Assembly: GCA_023255355.1 (NCBI GenBank)
Contig: JALRIU010000006.1
Coordinates: forward strand, 1 to 15,024
Reading direction: 5' to 3'
DNA length: 15,024 bases
DNA from: Pseudomonadales bacterium
GTDB lineage: Bacteria; Pseudomonadota; Gammaproteobacteria; Pseudomonadales; JAHEIH01
Shown: piece by piece, positions 1 through 6,440 of the stretch
Numbering within the stretch: position 1 is the stretch's first letter
How the letters are laid out: the number at the start of each line of letters is the position of its first letter
Program-made: the position numbers and the translations under genes
The notes under the pieces: model-generated
What the model saw: only the letters and a program-made list of their open reading frames with translations
The model's database searches: none
Told to the model about the DNA's origin: nothing

Positions 1-986
1 GCATGGTGACCATGTGGCCCAAAAATTTTCCTGGCTTAGGCACTGCGCCTGAGCGTTTCGCGCGCAATGTTGCTGCTATGAGTAATGGCCGATTGCAAAT
101 TAAAGTTCATGCTGCAGGCGAAATTGTTCCGGCACTTGGTGTGTTTGATGCGGTTTCCCAGGGCAATGTCGAAATGGGCCATGCTTCAGCCTATTATTGG
201 GGTGGCAAGATTAAGGGCGCCGCCCTATTTACCACAGTGCCGTTTGGACTAACTGCGCAAGAAATGAATAGCTGGATTCACTACGGAGGTGGTCTAGAGC
301 TTTGGCAAGAAGCCTACGAGCCTTTTAATATCATTCCACTTGCTGGGGGTAACTCTGGTGTGCAAATGGGCGGTTGGTTTAATCGTGAAATTAACAACAT
401 CGAAGATTTAAAAGGCCTGAAAATGCGAATGCCTGGCCTTGCAGGTAAGGTCCTCAACACTCTAGGTGGAACAGCGGTTACCCTTCCGGGCAGCGAAATA
501 TATACAGCTTTGCAAACTGGTGTTATTGACGCTACCGAATGGGTAAGTCCTTGGAATGATCAGGCATTAGCGCTTTATGAAATCGCTAAATACTATTACT
601 ACCCCGGTTGGCATGAACCCGGTTCAACCATCGAATTTGAGGTTAACAAACAAGCATTTGAAGCACTGCCAGATGATTTGCAAGAGATTGTTAGAGTGGC
701 TGCGCGTGACGCTAACCAAGACATGCTAGATGAATATACTGCACGAAATAATGAATCGCTGCAGGTTATGTTAAAAAACCATAATGTGCAGTTGCGACGC
801 TTTCCGGATGATGTCTTGCTAGCATTGAGAGAAACATCAGAACAGGTCATCCTTGAATCGGTTGGCGATGATCCATTCGCCCAGCGAGTGTATCAGTCAT
901 ATAAAACGTTTCGTGATGATGTCATGCAATATCACAGTATCAGCGAACAAGCCTACATTAATGCACGAAGCTTGCCCGCTAAATAA
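1..986 (+). CDS. dctP: TRAP transporter substrate-binding protein, DctP/TakP-like (5' partial)
   Basis: Periplasmic binding protein of a tripartite ATP-independent (TRAP) transporter; it captures a small carboxylate and delivers it to the DctQ/DctM membrane pair. The reading frame is already open at the left edge, and the first visible residues (VTMWPKNFPGLGT) match the first mature strand of the family, so the signal peptide and true start lie outside. About 327 residues are visible. Family hallmarks include the substrate-carboxylate arginine in KMRMPGLAGK (about residue 142 of the visible part), LPGSEIYTALQTGVIDATEW (about 161-180) and KYYYYPGWHEPG (about 196-207). The last two are typical of the TakP-type subgroup that binds 2-oxoacids or related monocarboxylates, but the substrate is inferred. 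It is oriented opposite to the dctQM genes and converges on yciA. A hairpin terminator overlaps its stop codon. Confidence 0.93.
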   Translation, partial: MVTMWPKNFPGLGTAPERFARNVAAMSNGRLQIKVHAAGEIVPALGVFDAVSQGNVEMGHASAYYWGGKIKGAALFTTVPFGLTAQEMNSWIHYGGGLELWQEAYEPFNIIPLAGGNSGVQMGGWFNREINNIEDLKGLKMRMPGLAGKVLNTLGGTAVTLPGSEIYTALQTGVIDATEWVSPWNDQALALYEIAKYYYYPGWHEPGSTIEFEVNKQAFEALPDDLQEIVRVAARDANQDMLDEYTARNNESLQVMLKNHNVQLRRFPDDVLLALRETSEQVILESVGDDPFAQRVYQSYKTFRDDVMQYHSISEQAYINARSLPAK

Positions 987-1002
987 GTGGGCTTAACTTT
1001 TT
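974..1002 (+). terminator. Intrinsic terminator of dctP
   Basis: A 7-bp stem (GCCCGCT 974-980 with AGTGGGC 986-992, one G-U pair) with a 5-nt loop is followed by TTAACTTTTT. It spans the dctP stop codon and ends in the last codons of the convergent yciA gene. The T-rich tail is only on the + side, so it should mainly stop dctP transcripts. Confidence 0.65.
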
Positions 1003-1388
1003 GGGATCACCCGTGTTCTGCCTTGCGCATCAATCGCAACAAATACGAATACGCCATCGGTGACCTTGATTTGCTCCTCGCTATAATGGGTTGAGGTCCA
1101 TACCTCTACCCCAACGGTAATCGAGCTGCGTCCAATATTAATGATTTCGGTGTAAACGGAAATGACGTCGCCGACATTCACCGGTACCATAAAGCTCATT
1201 TGATCAATTGCCACAGTCGCGACGCGGCCGCGTGCGATTTTGCCTGCAGCAATAGCCCCTGAAAGGTCCATCTGTGATATTAGCCAACCACCAAAAATAT
1301 CACCGTCGGCATTGGTGTCTTTTGGCATAGCAATGGTTTGAGTGGTCAGTATTCCAACTGGGGCGGGTGATTCATCAATCTCAGACAT
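993..1388 (-). CDS. yciA: Acyl-CoA thioesterase, YciA family
   Basis: Hotdog-fold thioesterase that hydrolyses acyl-CoA to free acid and CoA in the cytoplasm, thought to balance CoA pools. Its 131 residues match the length of E. coli YciA (132). The diagnostic motif NADGDIFGGWLISQMD lies at about 26-41, with the putative catalytic Asp41 ending it, followed by the GRVATVAIDQMSFMVPVNVGD core strand (about 54-74). The start is supported by AAGGA seven bases upstream of the ATG. It lies 36 bases after dctM on the same strand and could be its distal operon member, although a weak hairpin sits between them. Its 3' end faces dctP. Association of a thioesterase with an organic-acid importer may be functional or accidental. 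Confidence 0.93.
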   Translation of the reverse strand: MSEIDESPAPVGILTTQTIAMPKDTNADGDIFGGWLISQMDLSGAIAAGKIARGRVATVAIDQMSFMVPVNVGDVISVYTEIINIGRSSITVGVEVWTSTHYSEEQIKVTDGVFVFVAIDAQGRTRVIPKS

Positions 1389-1399
1389 AGTAAGTCCTT

Positions 1400-1426
1400 G
1401 TTAAAAAGTAAAAGCCTTGTGGGCTT
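1400..1426 (-). terminator. Weak hairpin with T-rich tail after dctM
   Basis: On the - strand AAGCC-CACAA-GGCTT (1422-1426 with 1412-1416) is followed by TTACTTTTT. The stem is only 5 bp, so at best this is a partial terminator between dctM and yciA. Confidence 0.3.
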
Positions 1427-2786
1427 AGGAGTTGAGTTTGCTGGGCAACCAAGTAACCAACTCTGGTATGAGGGTTACCAATAACAATACCAGCAACTGA
1501 ATAATAATATATGGTACAACGCCTTTATATATATCGGATGTTTGCAAGCTAGCGGGTGCTACCCCCCTTAAGTAAAACAGCGCAAATCCAAACGGCGGCG
1601 TTAAAAAAGATGTTTGCAGGTTAATTGCAATCATAATACCCAGCCAGATGGGATCAAAACCCATGATCATCAATATCGGCCCGACGATGGGTACGACGAC
1701 AAAGGTAATTTCGATAAAATCGAGAATGAATCCAAGTAGAAACATCACCAACATCACCACAAATAACGCTGCGTATTTACCTCCTGGAAGTTGAGCGAAA
1801 AAGCTTTGTACGACTTCCTCGCCGCCAAAGCCTCTAAACACCAGAGAAAATAGTGTGGCACCAAGCAAGATCATGAACACCATGGAAGTCACTTCTAAGG
1901 TACTGCGACAGATATCTTTAATAGCAGCAGCGCTTAATATTTTGCGATGTGCAGCCATTAATAACGCGCCAAAAGCGCCCACGCCAGCCGCTTCTGTAGG
2001 TGTGGCAATACCAAATAATATCGAGCCTAAAACGACCACAATTAGGGCAATTGGAGGAAACAGATTGCGAAGTATCTCGGCTCTATTGGTTGCTTCAATT
2101 TCAACCGGGGGGGCGCTGTCGGGATCTAAACGTGCCACGATGTAAACATACAAAAGGTAAAGGGCAACCAACAAAAGCCCAGGCACAATGGCCGCAACAA
2201 ACAAATCGCCGACAGAAACAGCTTCTGCGTTGAATACACCCATTTGCATCTGCGCTTGTTGATAAGCATTAGATAAAGTATCGCCAAGTAAAACGAGTGC
2301 AATAGAAGGCGGGATAATTTGACCAAGGGTGCCGGTAGCGCAAATTGTGCCGGCTGCGAATGATGGCGAATAACCGCGATTGAGCATCGTAGGAAGCGAC
2401 ATCAACCCCATGGTAACGACGGTAGCACCGACAATACCCGTACTTGCAGCTAGCAATGCCCCAACCACGATGACCGCAAATCCAAGACCTCCGGGTAACT
2501 TACCAAAAAGCGCTGACATGTTTTGCAATAAATCTTGAGCAATACGAGTACGTTCGAGGGTAACCCCCATAAATACGAAAAGTGGCACAGCAATCAAGGT
2601 AGTATTATTCATTGTGCCAAAAATTCTATTAGGTAGTGCGCCTAATAAGGCCGGATCAAATACGTTGGCAAGTACGCCTCCGGCGGCGAATATTAATGCT
2701 GTGCCTGCCAAGCTAAAGGCAACAGGGAACCCCACCAGCAGCACTATACAGACAACGAGAAACATTAACAGCGCGATACTTCCCAT
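1425..2786 (-). CDS. dctM: TRAP transporter large permease DctM
   Basis: Large integral-membrane subunit that forms the sodium-coupled transport channel of the TRAP system. The product is 453 residues, of normal DctM length, and almost wholly hydrophobic with roughly a dozen membrane segments. Family features are visible: STGIVGATVVTMGLMSLP around residue 115-133, TLGQIIPPSIALVLLGD about 155-170, and LQTSFLTPPFGFALFYLRG near the C-terminus. The ATG start gives a TGATG junction with dctQ (one shared base). A TTG codon directly before it would add one residue (start 2789); GAGG lies 7 bases from TTG and 10 from ATG, so the choice is open. Translation is probably coupled to dctQ. Confidence 0.95.
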   Translation of the reverse strand: MGSIALLMFLVVCIVLLVGFPVAFSLAGTALIFAAGGVLANVFDPALLGALPNRIFGTMNNTTLIAVPLFVFMGVTLERTRIAQDLLQNMSALFGKLPGGLGFAVIVVGALLAASTGIVGATVVTMGLMSLPTMLNRGYSPSFAAGTICATGTLGQIIPPSIALVLLGDTLSNAYQQAQMQMGVFNAEAVSVGDLFVAAIVPGLLLVALYLLYVYIVARLDPDSAPPVEIEATNRAEILRNLFPPIALIVVVLGSILFGIATPTEAAGVGAFGALLMAAHRKILSAAAIKDICRSTLEVTSMVFMILLGATLFSLVFRGFGGEEVVQSFFAQLPGGKYAALFVVMLVMFLLGFILDFIEITFVVVPIVGPILMIMGFDPIWLGIMIAINLQTSFLTPPFGFALFYLRGVAPASLQTSDIYKGVVPYIIIQLLVLLLVTLIPELVTWLPSKLNS

Positions 2787-3340
2787 CAAAGTAAAGCCTC
2801 ACTGTGGTTGGGCTCGATGGTTTCAATACCTACGAGAGCGAGCGTATTGTGAATAATTATCGAGATACCTTGTAAAAAAAGCAGGCTGCCTCCCAAAGGG
2901 ATAAGCGTTTTTAGTAGATAAACAAAAGGCAGGCCTTCTTGCTCAATGGAAGCTTCTTTGATTTGCCACGCTTGTACCACGAAATCCATGCTTAAATAGA
3001 CAAGGCAGGCCGCGCTAGGTAAAAGCAAAAAAAGCGAGCCAAGAGCGTTAATCCACGCCTGTTGTCTGGGATTCATTCGGCAATAAAACACGTCAACCCT
3101 AACATGGCCGCCACGTTGCAACGTGTAGGCAGCACCTAACATGAAAATGGTGGCGTGCATGTAAGTTACAGTTTCCTGTACGGCGATCGAGCCAATGTTA
3201 AATCCGTAACGTGTTAACACCACATAGCAGGTGACAAAAACGAGCAATATCACCAAATAAGCTATCATTCGCCCTATCTGATCGACAATTCGATCTATCA
3301 TGGCCGCAGTTTTGTGCAATATGTGATACAGTGCGTTCAT
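2786..3340 (-). CDS. dctQ: TRAP transporter small permease DctQ
   Basis: Small membrane subunit that packs against DctM and completes the TRAP permease. It has 184 residues with four predicted membrane spans (about 26-46, 60-80, 97-118 and 148-170), the normal DctQ topology. Visible family motifs are the GHVRVDVFY segment after span 2 (about 98-106) and the KTLIPLGGSLLFLQG segment opening span 4. The first ATG is preceded only by weak purines (AAGAA); Met14 (3301) is an alternative but has no better ribosome site, and the candidate promoter favours the upstream ATG. It is first in the dctQ-dctM(-yciA) unit. The partner binding protein is encoded on the other strand beyond yciA rather than directly upstream. 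Confidence 0.93.
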   Translation of the reverse strand: MNALYHILHKTAAMIDRIVDQIGRMIAYLVILLVFVTCYVVLTRYGFNIGSIAVQETVTYMHATIFMLGAAYTLQRGGHVRVDVFYCRMNPRQQAWINALGSLFLLLPSAACLVYLSMDFVVQAWQIKEASIEQEGLPFVYLLKTLIPLGGSLLFLQGISIIIHNTLALVGIETIEPNHSEALL

Positions 3341-3349
3341 TAAATATTC

Positions 3350-3361
3350 TTATTCGAATAA
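3350..3361. promoter_or_regulatory. Perfect 12-bp palindrome, candidate operator
   Basis: TTATTCGAATAA is a perfect 12-bp palindrome ten bases upstream of the dctQ start codon, just downstream of the candidate dctQ -10 element. That is a typical repressor position, so a dimeric regulator of the transporter could bind here. No regulator gene is in the window. Confidence 0.4.
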
Positions 3362-3367
3362 AAAATG

Positions 3368-3387
3368 CATCATACCAAACTATGATG
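3368..3387. promoter_or_regulatory. Divergent -10 elements inside an inverted repeat
   Basis: CATCATA (3368-3374), a 6-base spacer and TATGATG (3381-3387) form a perfect inverted repeat. Each arm carries TATGAT, five of six matches to the -10 consensus: 3381-3386 on + for the lipoprotein gene, and 3369-3374 on - for dctQ. The - element is preceded by TG-N (TGGTATGAT), an extended -10. Neither has a good -35. A + start near 3393 would make the ATG at 3390 unusable and favour the ATG at 3414. Confidence 0.42.
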
Positions 3388-3413
3388 AAATGCGTTACAA
3401 ATCAGGGCAGAGA

Positions 3414-3644
3414 ATGACTATATTCAATCGTTTTAGAGTTTTGATGATTACCATGCTCATATTTACCTTTATTGGCTGCGATGTTGATAGCAAGTTAAGT
3501 AACGTTAGTGATCGTGACATGCGTATGAAAATTCAAGAATGTAAAACCGCAAATTCACCTGCGCCCGCCATGATTTTTGCCTGTGAAAATTATCAGCGCG
3601 AATGCAAAAAGCGCAATGATAAAGCGGGCTATTTTGTTTGTTAG
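3414..3644 (+). CDS. Small cysteine-rich lipoprotein, function unknown
   Basis: I do not recognise the family. The 76-residue product starts with a basic N-terminus (R6, R8), a hydrophobic stretch (about 9-20) and a lipobox-like FIGC with the lipidated Cys22, so it should be a lipoprotein cut by signal peptidase II. The residue after Cys is Asp, which in E. coli is the signal to stay in the inner membrane. The mature part is only about 55 residues, charged, and holds four more cysteines (C43, C57, C64 and the last residue C76), which could form two disulfides in the periplasm. The ATG at 3414 is chosen because AGGG lies upstream and it places the signal peptide properly; an in-frame ATG at 3390 would add eight residues. 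It is first gene of the + strand run. Confidence 0.7.
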   Translation: MTIFNRFRVLMITMLIFTFIGCDVDSKLSNVSDRDMRMKIQECKTANSPAPAMIFACENYQRECKKRNDKAGYFVC

Positions 3645-3669
3645 TATTACGTTGAAAGTTTAAGAACCG

Positions 3670-4155
3670 ATGGAAGAAACCATACTTCAATTGATCGCAG
3701 GATATAAACCTGATGGTCAAGCCGTTTTAGAAAGTGTTCCAGTAAAAAAGATCAATGATCAACACTGGTACGAGCTTCAAGCATCGCCTGCTTTTCTAAA
3801 GGATCTTGCCTGTGGAGATATCATTACTATAGACCCACAGCGACCAGGACATTTCACACTACAAACACGCAGTGGCAATTTGGCTGTGCGTGTTCTTAGT
3901 CGCGCTTCGATTGTTGTGTTGCGCGATGCCCTAACCGCAGAGATAGAAAAATTAGGTGGGCAACTGGATATCGATAGCGAGCGTATACTTGTGTATAGCA
4001 TCCATGTGTCTTGTGGATTTAATGCGATAGAAGAATGTTTAAACAAGCATGTAGGAAATACACCCGACAGTGCTTGGTTTTATGGAAATGTATACGACCC
4101 CAATGATGGCGAAACGCCGCTTAATTGGTGGCACGAGATTTTAAAGCCCGAGTAA
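3670..4155 (+). CDS. DUF4265-like domain protein
   Basis: Soluble 161-residue protein without signal peptide or membrane span. The order of elements fits the DUF4265 family as I know it: an early PVxxV/ESV segment, the SPAFLKDLACGDIITID stretch (about 39-55) resembling the family's P-F...GD-V, then the TRSGNLAVRV core (about 65-75). The end carries YGNVYDPNDGETPLNWW (about 138-154), a conserved-looking Asn/Asp/Trp-rich tail. No biochemical role is known to me for this family. It follows the lipoprotein by 25 bases and precedes yaaA by 4, so it is probably co-transcribed. The ribosome site is weak. The family name is moderately sure; the function is unknown. Confidence 0.7.
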   Translation: MEETILQLIAGYKPDGQAVLESVPVKKINDQHWYELQASPAFLKDLACGDIITIDPQRPGHFTLQTRSGNLAVRVLSRASIVVLRDALTAEIEKLGGQLDIDSERILVYSIHVSCGFNAIEECLNKHVGNTPDSAWFYGNVYDPNDGETPLNWWHEILKPE

Positions 4156-4159
4156 GCCG

Positions 4160-4930
4160 ATGATTGTAGTTATTTCACCAGCAAAAACCCTGGATTTTGA
4201 AAACCCTGCGGTAACTGAAACTTTTAGTCAACCCGATTTCCTTGCTAAGTCTACCAAGTTAATCGATCAACTCCGTCAGCTCGACCCTGCTAAAGTGTCT
4301 GCGTTGATGAATATTTCCGATAAACTTGGCAGTTTAAATTTTGGTAGATTTCAAGATTGGCAAACCCCATTTACCCCGGCAAATGCCAAACAGGCAGTGC
4401 TAGCGTTTAAAGGTGATGTTTACACAGGGCTTGACGCAGACACCTTGAGTGAAGCAGATCTGCAATACGCTCAGCAACATTTACGCATTCTATCTGGCTT
4501 GTATGGTTTATTACGGCCACTGGATCTTATACAACCCTATCGACTTGAGATGGGGACCCCGTTTGCCAATCATGACGGCAAAAACCTTTATGAGTTTTGG
4601 GGATCGAGCATCACCGATGCGATGAACGATGTTCTCGCAACCGAAGATTCGCCTATTTTGGTGAACCTTGCATCTAACGAATACTTTAAATCGTTACAAC
4701 CTCAGGCCGTCAAGGCTAAGATTATTACCCCTGTATTCAAAGATTTTAAAGGTGATAAATATAAGATTATCAGCTTTTTTGCTAAAAAAGCCCGTGGCTT
4801 GATGACCCGCTATATCATCGAAAACCGCATCGAACAGGCCGATCAAATCAAAGCCTTTGACGTTGACGGTTATCAGTACGCTGAATCAATGAGTAATGAT
4901 AAAGAATGGGTTTTTATTCGTAAACAGTAA
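4160..4930 (+). CDS. yaaA: Peroxide stress protein YaaA (UPF0246)
   Basis: YaaA is a cytoplasmic protein that in E. coli lowers free intracellular iron during hydrogen peroxide stress, limiting Fenton damage; the molecular mechanism is incompletely settled. The 256-residue product is near the E. coli length (258). Family signatures are obvious: MIVVISPAKTLDFE at the N-terminus, FKGDVYTGLDADTLSE (about 94-109), LRILSGLYGLLRPLDLIQPYRLEMGT (about 108-133), NLYEFWG (about 141-147), NLASNEYFK (about 168-176) and KIISFFAKKARGLMTRYII (about 202-220). It starts 4 bases after the DUF4265-like stop with only GAGTAAG as ribosome site, suggesting translational coupling. No OxyR site was recognised upstream. 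Confidence 0.96.
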   Translation: MIVVISPAKTLDFENPAVTETFSQPDFLAKSTKLIDQLRQLDPAKVSALMNISDKLGSLNFGRFQDWQTPFTPANAKQAVLAFKGDVYTGLDADTLSEADLQYAQQHLRILSGLYGLLRPLDLIQPYRLEMGTPFANHDGKNLYEFWGSSITDAMNDVLATEDSPILVNLASNEYFKSLQPQAVKAKIITPVFKDFKGDKYKIISFFAKKARGLMTRYIIENRIEQADQIKAFDVDGYQYAESMSNDKEWVFIRKQ

Positions 4931-4940
4931 GGCACTTTGT

Positions 4941-4975
4941 GGAGGCTTGGTCTAAGCTTAAAGACCAAGACAAAC
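4941..4975 (+). promoter_or_regulatory. Shine-Dalgarno separated from start by hairpin
   Basis: A strong GGAGG (4941-4945) is followed at once by an 8-bp perfect stem (CTTGGTCT 4946-4953 with AGACCAAG 4962-4969, loop AAGCTTAA), then ACAAAC and the ATG at 4976. Linear spacing is 30 bases, but with the hairpin folded only 6 remain, an ideal distance. There is no T-run, so it is unlikely to be a yaaA terminator. This site decides the start of the response regulator. Confidence 0.5.
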
Positions 4976-5836
4976 ATGGTGTTTGATATGGCTGCTGTTA
5001 AATTCCTTGTGGTAGACGATGCCGCATTCATTCGTGATCTGATAAAAAAAGCCTTAAGAGATAATTTTCCTGGTGCAACCGTGCACGATGCTAATAGCGC
5101 AAAGCGGGCGATGTCGATGTGCAAAAGTCTTCGTTACGACATTATCCTGAGTGATTGGGAAATGCCTGAGATGACCGGCGAAGAGTTTTTGTGCTGGATC
5201 CGCGAGCAAGAAGGCTTTGCCACTACCCCATTTATTATGATCTCCAGCCGTAGTGAAAAAGATTTTATCGTCAAGGCCATCCAGGCTGGCGTGAGTGACT
5301 ATATTGGCAAACCATTTACTCCAGAAGAGTTGGTTGCCAAAATAAATAAGCAGCTAAAAAAAATAGGCAATAAAACTCAAAGTATTGATCGAAACCCCCA
5401 AAACCCGTTTGAAAAAATAGCTACACAAGCATCCGCATCCACTGATTCTCCACCTCCAGTGTCTGATTCAGTGAGCGCCTTAACTGGAGCCGCATCGACA
5501 CCACCTACTCCAACATCTAAAAGCAAAGCCAAAGTATCTCAGGCGCAGATTAGTCTAGCCGCAGGTAATATATTGTGCGTTATACAGGATATTAGTTTAC
5601 AAGCCTTAAATGGTTTGATTAAACGTGATGGTGTACTACCCCAGATTATGGAAAATTGTGTGGTCAGTATCGTGTCTAGCGATCGGCAAGAAGTTGCCCG
5701 ACTCAATGCTTACATTTTTGGATTACGTGCAGCAGATAATCGACCGGATACTAGCGCTATAAAAGTAACGATAAGATTTGTCGATGACGACCCTGCCAAA
5801 CTTGATATACTATCGCGATACATTTCACAGCGATAA
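4976..5836 (+). CDS. Two-domain response regulator: CheY-like REC plus PilZ-like C-terminal domain
   Basis: The 286-residue protein begins with a CheY-like receiver domain (about 5-125) with all key residues: acidic pair D14-D15 (FLVVDDAAFIRD), phospho-acceptor D60 (LSDWEMP), switch S90/S91 and K112 (GKPF). A Ser/Pro/Thr-rich linker (about 130-190) leads to a domain of about 95 residues whose pattern (CVIQDISLQALNG, LPQIMENCVVSIVS, VARLNAYIFGL, VTIRFVDDD) resembles a PilZ fold. The DISLxxL stands where PilZ has DxSxxG, and the RxxxR c-di-GMP motif is not seen, so nucleotide binding is doubtful. No kinase gene is adjacent. ATG 4976 is chosen from the GGAGG-hairpin leader; ATG 4988 is an alternative, and an upstream TTG (4937) is unlikely. 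Output is probably motility, chemotaxis or surface behaviour, but that is inference. Confidence 0.85.
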   Translation: MVFDMAAVKFLVVDDAAFIRDLIKKALRDNFPGATVHDANSAKRAMSMCKSLRYDIILSDWEMPEMTGEEFLCWIREQEGFATTPFIMISSRSEKDFIVKAIQAGVSDYIGKPFTPEELVAKINKQLKKIGNKTQSIDRNPQNPFEKIATQASASTDSPPPVSDSVSALTGAASTPPTPTSKSKAKVSQAQISLAAGNILCVIQDISLQALNGLIKRDGVLPQIMENCVVSIVSSDRQEVARLNAYIFGLRAADNRPDTSAIKVTIRFVDDDPAKLDILSRYISQR

Positions 5837-5840
5837 GACA

Positions 5841-6440
5841 ATGGAAAAGCCTTTTTCTCAGGCCTGCGAAAACAATAAGCAGCCAATACTACAAGCTATC
5901 AAGCCCTATTTAGTAGATGCCAAAGGTGTATTAGAGATTGGTTCTGGTACGGGCCAACACGCGGTCTATTTTGCAAAACAGCTCCCACATTTGCAGTGGC
6001 ATACTAGTGATGTAGAGCAACACCACGTCGGTATCAATATGTGGTTAGCAGAAGCGCAGTGTGACAATCTTGCCCCGCCAATACCTCTCAACGTTAACGA
6101 CAGTTGGCCCGAACTTACCGTTGATGCAATCTATACATCAAACACATTACACATTATGTCATGGCCTGAGGCGTGTCGTTTGATTATGAAGGCGTCCGAA
6201 TTGCTACCGTTGCAAGGTTATCTATTGGTTTACGGACCATTTAACTATAACGGGGAGTATACGGCTGAAAGCAACCGTGCCTTTGACCAAATGTTACGTG
6301 AACGCGATGCGCTTTCTGGCTTGCGCGATATGCGAGATGTCACAGAGCAGATGAACAATGCTGGTTTTGTACTTATAGAAGACGCGGCATTACCTGCTAA
6401 CAATCGCTGTTTAATTTGGCAACTTACTCGCAAGCTTTAA
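5841..6440 (+). CDS. DUF938 SAM-dependent methyltransferase-like protein
   Basis: Class I methyltransferase fold of the DUF938 family, 199 residues, cytoplasmic; substrate unknown. The family opening F..A.ENNKQPILQ (about 5-18) is followed by the SAM motif I LEIGSGTGQHAVYFA (about 31-45), acidic-loop region LQWHTSDVEQ (about 51-60), and DAIYTSNTLHIMSW (about 94-107) where class I enzymes carry motif IV. YGPFNYNGEYTAESNRAFD follows in the second half. The ATG at 5841 is 4 bases after the regulator stop; an upstream TTG or ATG would need a long overlap with that gene and gives residues unlike the family N-terminus. The last 17 bases overlap the 3' end of the convergent FemAB-like gene. It is last in the + strand run. 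Confidence 0.9.
   Translation: MEKPFSQACENNKQPILQAIKPYLVDAKGVLEIGSGTGQHAVYFAKQLPHLQWHTSDVEQHHVGINMWLAEAQCDNLAPPIPLNVNDSWPELTVDAIYTSNTLHIMSWPEACRLIMKASELLPLQGYLLVYGPFNYNGEYTAESNRAFDQMLRERDALSGLRDMRDVTEQMNNAGFVLIEDAALPANNRCLIWQLTRKL

Noticed and set aside
3390..3413. Upstream ATG of the small lipoprotein
   Set aside because: Poorer ribosome site, lies before the predicted transcription start, and pushes the signal peptide away from the N-terminus.
3505..3720. 71-residue frame on - across the lipoprotein and DUF4265-like genes
   Set aside because: It lies antisense to two better supported genes, has no ribosome site and no recognisable pattern.
4946..4969. Hairpin after yaaA read as its terminator
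   Set aside because: No T-run follows; the bases after it are ACAAACATGG. It is better explained as a leader element of the next gene.
4937..4975. TTG start that would lengthen the response regulator by 13 residues
   Set aside because: No ribosome site before it, and the GGAGG lies inside the extension. The CheY fold begins at the later ATG codons.
5778..5840. Longer start for the DUF938 methyltransferase
   Set aside because: It would overlap the regulator gene by nearly 60 bases and the extra residues do not look like the family N-terminus; the ATG at 5841 follows the previous stop by 4 bases.
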